A DNA stretch of 64,000 nucleotides from Aselliscus stoliczkanus (taxonomy: Eukaryota > Chordata > Mammalia > Chiroptera > Hipposideridae), in contig CM066737.1 of assembly GCA_033961575.1 (NCBI GenBank), positions 48,832,771-48,896,770 on the forward strand, written 5' to 3'. The position numbers were made by a program, and so were the translations under genes. The notes under the pieces were generated by a model. The model was not told where the DNA came from, ran no database searches, and saw only the letters and a list, made by a program, of their open reading frames with translations. Of the stretch, positions 61,298 to 64,000 are shown in pieces. How positions within the stretch are numbered: position 1 is the stretch's first letter; each line of letters opens with the position of its first letter.

Positions 61298-62135
61298 AGG
61301 CCAATTTTTAATTGGATAAATTTGTTTTGTGTTTCTATTTCTTTCTATTACCAACTTCTTGGACCAGGAATTTTAGGCCTCAGAATAACAGAAAAGAGGT
61401 TTAAGCTGATTCCAAGATTACCCATAGCCTTGGGAGCTAGAAAAGGAGTTTTAAGAAATGTTTTGAACCATACAATATTAAATAGGAGAATGACAGTACA
61501 AAGGATGTTTGAACCATTGCTAAGTATTCCAGGACAGACTTGTCCCTTCCATCTTGCTATATACTAAATAACTGGGTATTGCAAGCACAAAGGCAATTGC
61601 AGAAAACACATGAAGACAAGTTAGACTTAACCTTGAAATGTTGAGTGCATTTCCCAAGGTCTTTACTGTGCCTGTGTAGCTGTTTTTTCTTTCCCCTTGT
61701 CGTCTCTGCATCCTCCCATCACATCTGGTCTTACTTATATTCTCTGTTCTCCAGCTCTCCTAGAGCCAACCTCTCTCTTCTCCTAGTGTTATGATCCTGT
61801 CAGTCAATGTTGGGCTCAATAGAAAAGGCCATGTGGCCATAAATTATGCCCCAAGGGGGAGGTCATTTATCATTGACCTTCCCTTGAGAAAATCAAGGCT
61901 GGAAAGTTATGTTTGTATTAACCAAAACTTCTGCCTTCCCCAACCTTCCACAGATTTGATTCCTGGAGGCCAGCTTTTATAGGAATGTATTGAGCATGAC
62001 GTGAAAAAAAGAAAGGTGGGAATCCAGGCTGGGCTCTGTGGAAGGAGACAGTTTGCAAACTACCTTGTCATATGTAGTGTATATTTCAAGATGCCTCACA
62101 CTGAGGTACATTCTGTATTTTAAAAGATGGATTAT

Positions 62136-62588
62136 GGGCCGGCCGAGTGGCGCGTTGGTTAAGAACTGGCTTGGGATGCCAGCGGCACCAGTTCGGATCC
62201 CATATATGAGGGGCAGTGACACTGCCCTCTACAGCTAAGATGGTGAACAACAGCTCCACCTGGAGCTGGGCTGCTGTGAGTCCCCAGGACAGCATAGCTG
62301 CAGCCCCTGCTGCAGTGGGCTGCCATAGGCTACAGTGAGAGGCTGGCAGCCAGCGTGAGCGGCCGGCAGCCAGTGCAAGCTACCAAGAGCAGCCGTGAGT
62401 GGCCGTCCAGAGTCTGCAACCAATCTGCCTCACCCAAGAAGAGCACAATGATGATACCAACATGGGCCAGTGAAGCAATGTCCTCCATGATTAGACTGAA
62501 GAACATAAGGACAGCAACTTGTCTGTTCCCCTTCCCTGGTTCCCCAATGCTGTTCTCCTCCCCCAATTCCCTAAAGAATCTTTAAATA
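62136..62588 (+). mobile_element. Composite (long) tRNA-SINE in DCX intron
   Basis: GGGCCGGCCGAGTGGCGCGT head, box B-like CAGTTCGGATCCC, then ACAGCTAAGATGGTGAACAA and the minisatellite-like GGCAGCCAGCGTGAGCGGCC block, ending CCCCAATTCCCTAAAGAATC. Duplication AAAGATGGATTATG / AAAGAGGGATTATG. It is the cleanest copy in the window. Confidence 0.92.
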
Positions 62589-62849
62589 AAAGAGGGATTA
62601 TGATGCAGATGTCTAAAATCAAATATACTGTCCTTCTAGAAATAAAAAAAATAAAAAAAAACTGTAGCCTGGTTATTAGTTATTTCTTCAGTAACTTATC
62701 CTCTTAAGAGTTGTATTGTTAATGAGATGCTCCTTGCTCTGAGCAGTGATAGAGGGGGAGTTTGGCCATTTCAGTCAAAAGCTTTGGCATAATATTCCAG
62801 TCTTCCATGCTGCTGAGTCTGTCGATATACAACATTCAACATATGGAAA

Positions 62850-62985
62850 AATACCTAGACTGGGATTCAGAGACCTTAGTTCTAGTCTTCACTCTGTTCT
62901 CCACTAGCTATGTGACATGGGGCCAATCCTATCTCTTCTCCAGGCCTTCGTTTATTAAGATAAGTACATGACCTTTAAGAGCAAT
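62850..62985 (+). repeat. MIR fragment
   Basis: TCCACTAGCTATGTGACATG and the following pyrimidine-rich stretch are in sense MIR order. Confidence 0.65.
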
Positions 62986-63619
62986 TCTAGCTCCATGATA
63001 ACAGATTATTCACCACACAGTGTTGCTTCTATATAGATATTTTCCACCAGGCCACTACTCTTCTTATAGCCCTCTACCTCTCTATGCTCCTAGAATCTCC
63101 AACGTGATGTAGTCTTCATCTTGGTGGATATGTTGTATTCTGGCATGGTGTCTACATGGTATTTGCACAGTTCTTGTATTCAGATCTTTCTTGTGTCTTG
63201 TGATGACATGACCAAATAATATTTTCAAACTTGTAATTTTGATTTGACCTCCCTTTCTTTCCAATGTGGATGATAGGAGTAGAAGGTGGAGGAATCACAA
63301 AACATAACAAGATAAAAGCCAGCCTGCTAAAAGTTTGACAAGCATTTGATAGTGTCATCAGTAAGGCATCTCCACCACAGTGGTTTTATTTTAGATGCTG
63401 GGAAGGATCATTACCAATGGGGGAGGTTAGCATCAGAGTTATTTCCTGAATAAAATAAAGAGGATCATCAAATGGGAACTGATCAAGGATGCAGACTGTT
63501 CCATTACCAACCATAGAAATAACTAGCCTCTTGTTCTTAGGTCTTTATTTTCATCTTTCTTATTATTGCCATTTTCTCAAAGAGGCAGAAACAGCATTGT
63601 CTCCAAATACAGTTTTCAA

Positions 63620-64000
63620 AATAGCTGTAGTGAGATATAATCCCCATATCATACAATTCACCCATTTTAAGTGTGCAATCCAATGTCTTTTAGTATATTC
63701 ACAGATTAGTGCATCTATCACCACAAATGTTTTAGAACATTTTCACCACCACAAAAAGAAATTCTATACCCTTTAGACATCATGACCCAATCCCCCGCCC
63801 CACCCCAATCCTTAGTAAATCACTTATCTACTTTCTGTCTTTACAGATATGCCCATTCTGGACATTTACTATGAATGGAATCATACAATAGGTGGTCCAC
63901 TGTGGCTGGCCTCTTTACTTAGCATGTTTTCAAGGTTCATCATGTTGTAGCACAGTAGTACTTTATTTCTTTTTATGGCTGAATAATATTCCATTGTACA
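63620..64000 (-). mobile_element. Old L1 3' region, antisense, cut by the window edge
   Basis: GTGAGATATAATCCCCATAT, CCCATTTTAAGTGTGCAATC and GCTGAATAATATTCCATTGT are antisense L1 3' sequence. Confidence 0.8.

Overview
The window is mammalian nuclear DNA. The only host gene I can recognise is doublecortin (DCX), on the + strand. Two coding exons are visible (46759-47144 and 55884-56224), and there is a probable non-coding 5' exon ending at 45029. The gene runs off the right edge: the exons for the rest of the second doublecortin domain and the Ser/Pro-rich tail are not here. About 45 kb upstream of DCX and both introns are filled mostly with transposon remains. MIR, MER5-, MER2-, MLT1/MST-like and L1 repeats fix the placental-mammal setting. 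The youngest repeats are tRNA-derived SINEs of a type I cannot match by memory to primates, rodents, carnivores or ruminants. L1 3' ends of a style I associate with laurasiatherians, together with several mariner copies, make a bat a reasonable guess, but this is low confidence.

Layout. 1-2.8 kb: non-coding, one SINE, MIR and MER5-like fragments. 2.8-10.2 kb: a class I (gammaretrovirus-like) endogenous retrovirus on the minus strand, with two ~1.2 kb LTRs, a perfect 4-bp target duplication (AGGT), gag, the start of the protease, the RT connection/RNase H and integrase. The polymerase core of RT and all of env are missing. 10.2-15.2 kb: old repeats, a composite SINE and a MaLR LTR. 15.2-36.4 kb: a dense pile of L1 elements in both orientations, nested with SINEs, long microsatellites and an almost full-length mariner. 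36.4-43.5 kb: MER2, old L1, a deleted mariner, MIR, MLT1 and an internally deleted L1. 43.5-64 kb: the DCX locus, with scattered SINEs, a third mariner and MIRs in its introns.

DCX encodes a neuronal microtubule-associated protein needed for migration of young neurons. The two exons give residues 1-235: the whole N-terminal doublecortin domain and most of the C-terminal one. Splice sites are canonical and the junction phase matches (1 nt + 2 nt). I see no tRNA or rRNA gene, no CRISPR array and no bacterial-type operon. No convincing new gene system is present. The most unusual material is in the mobile elements: repeated insertion into one target site at two separate places, a composite SINE with a minisatellite-like core, two similarly deleted mariner copies, a 221-bp unbroken purine tract inside an L1, and a mirror-ordered compound microsatellite.
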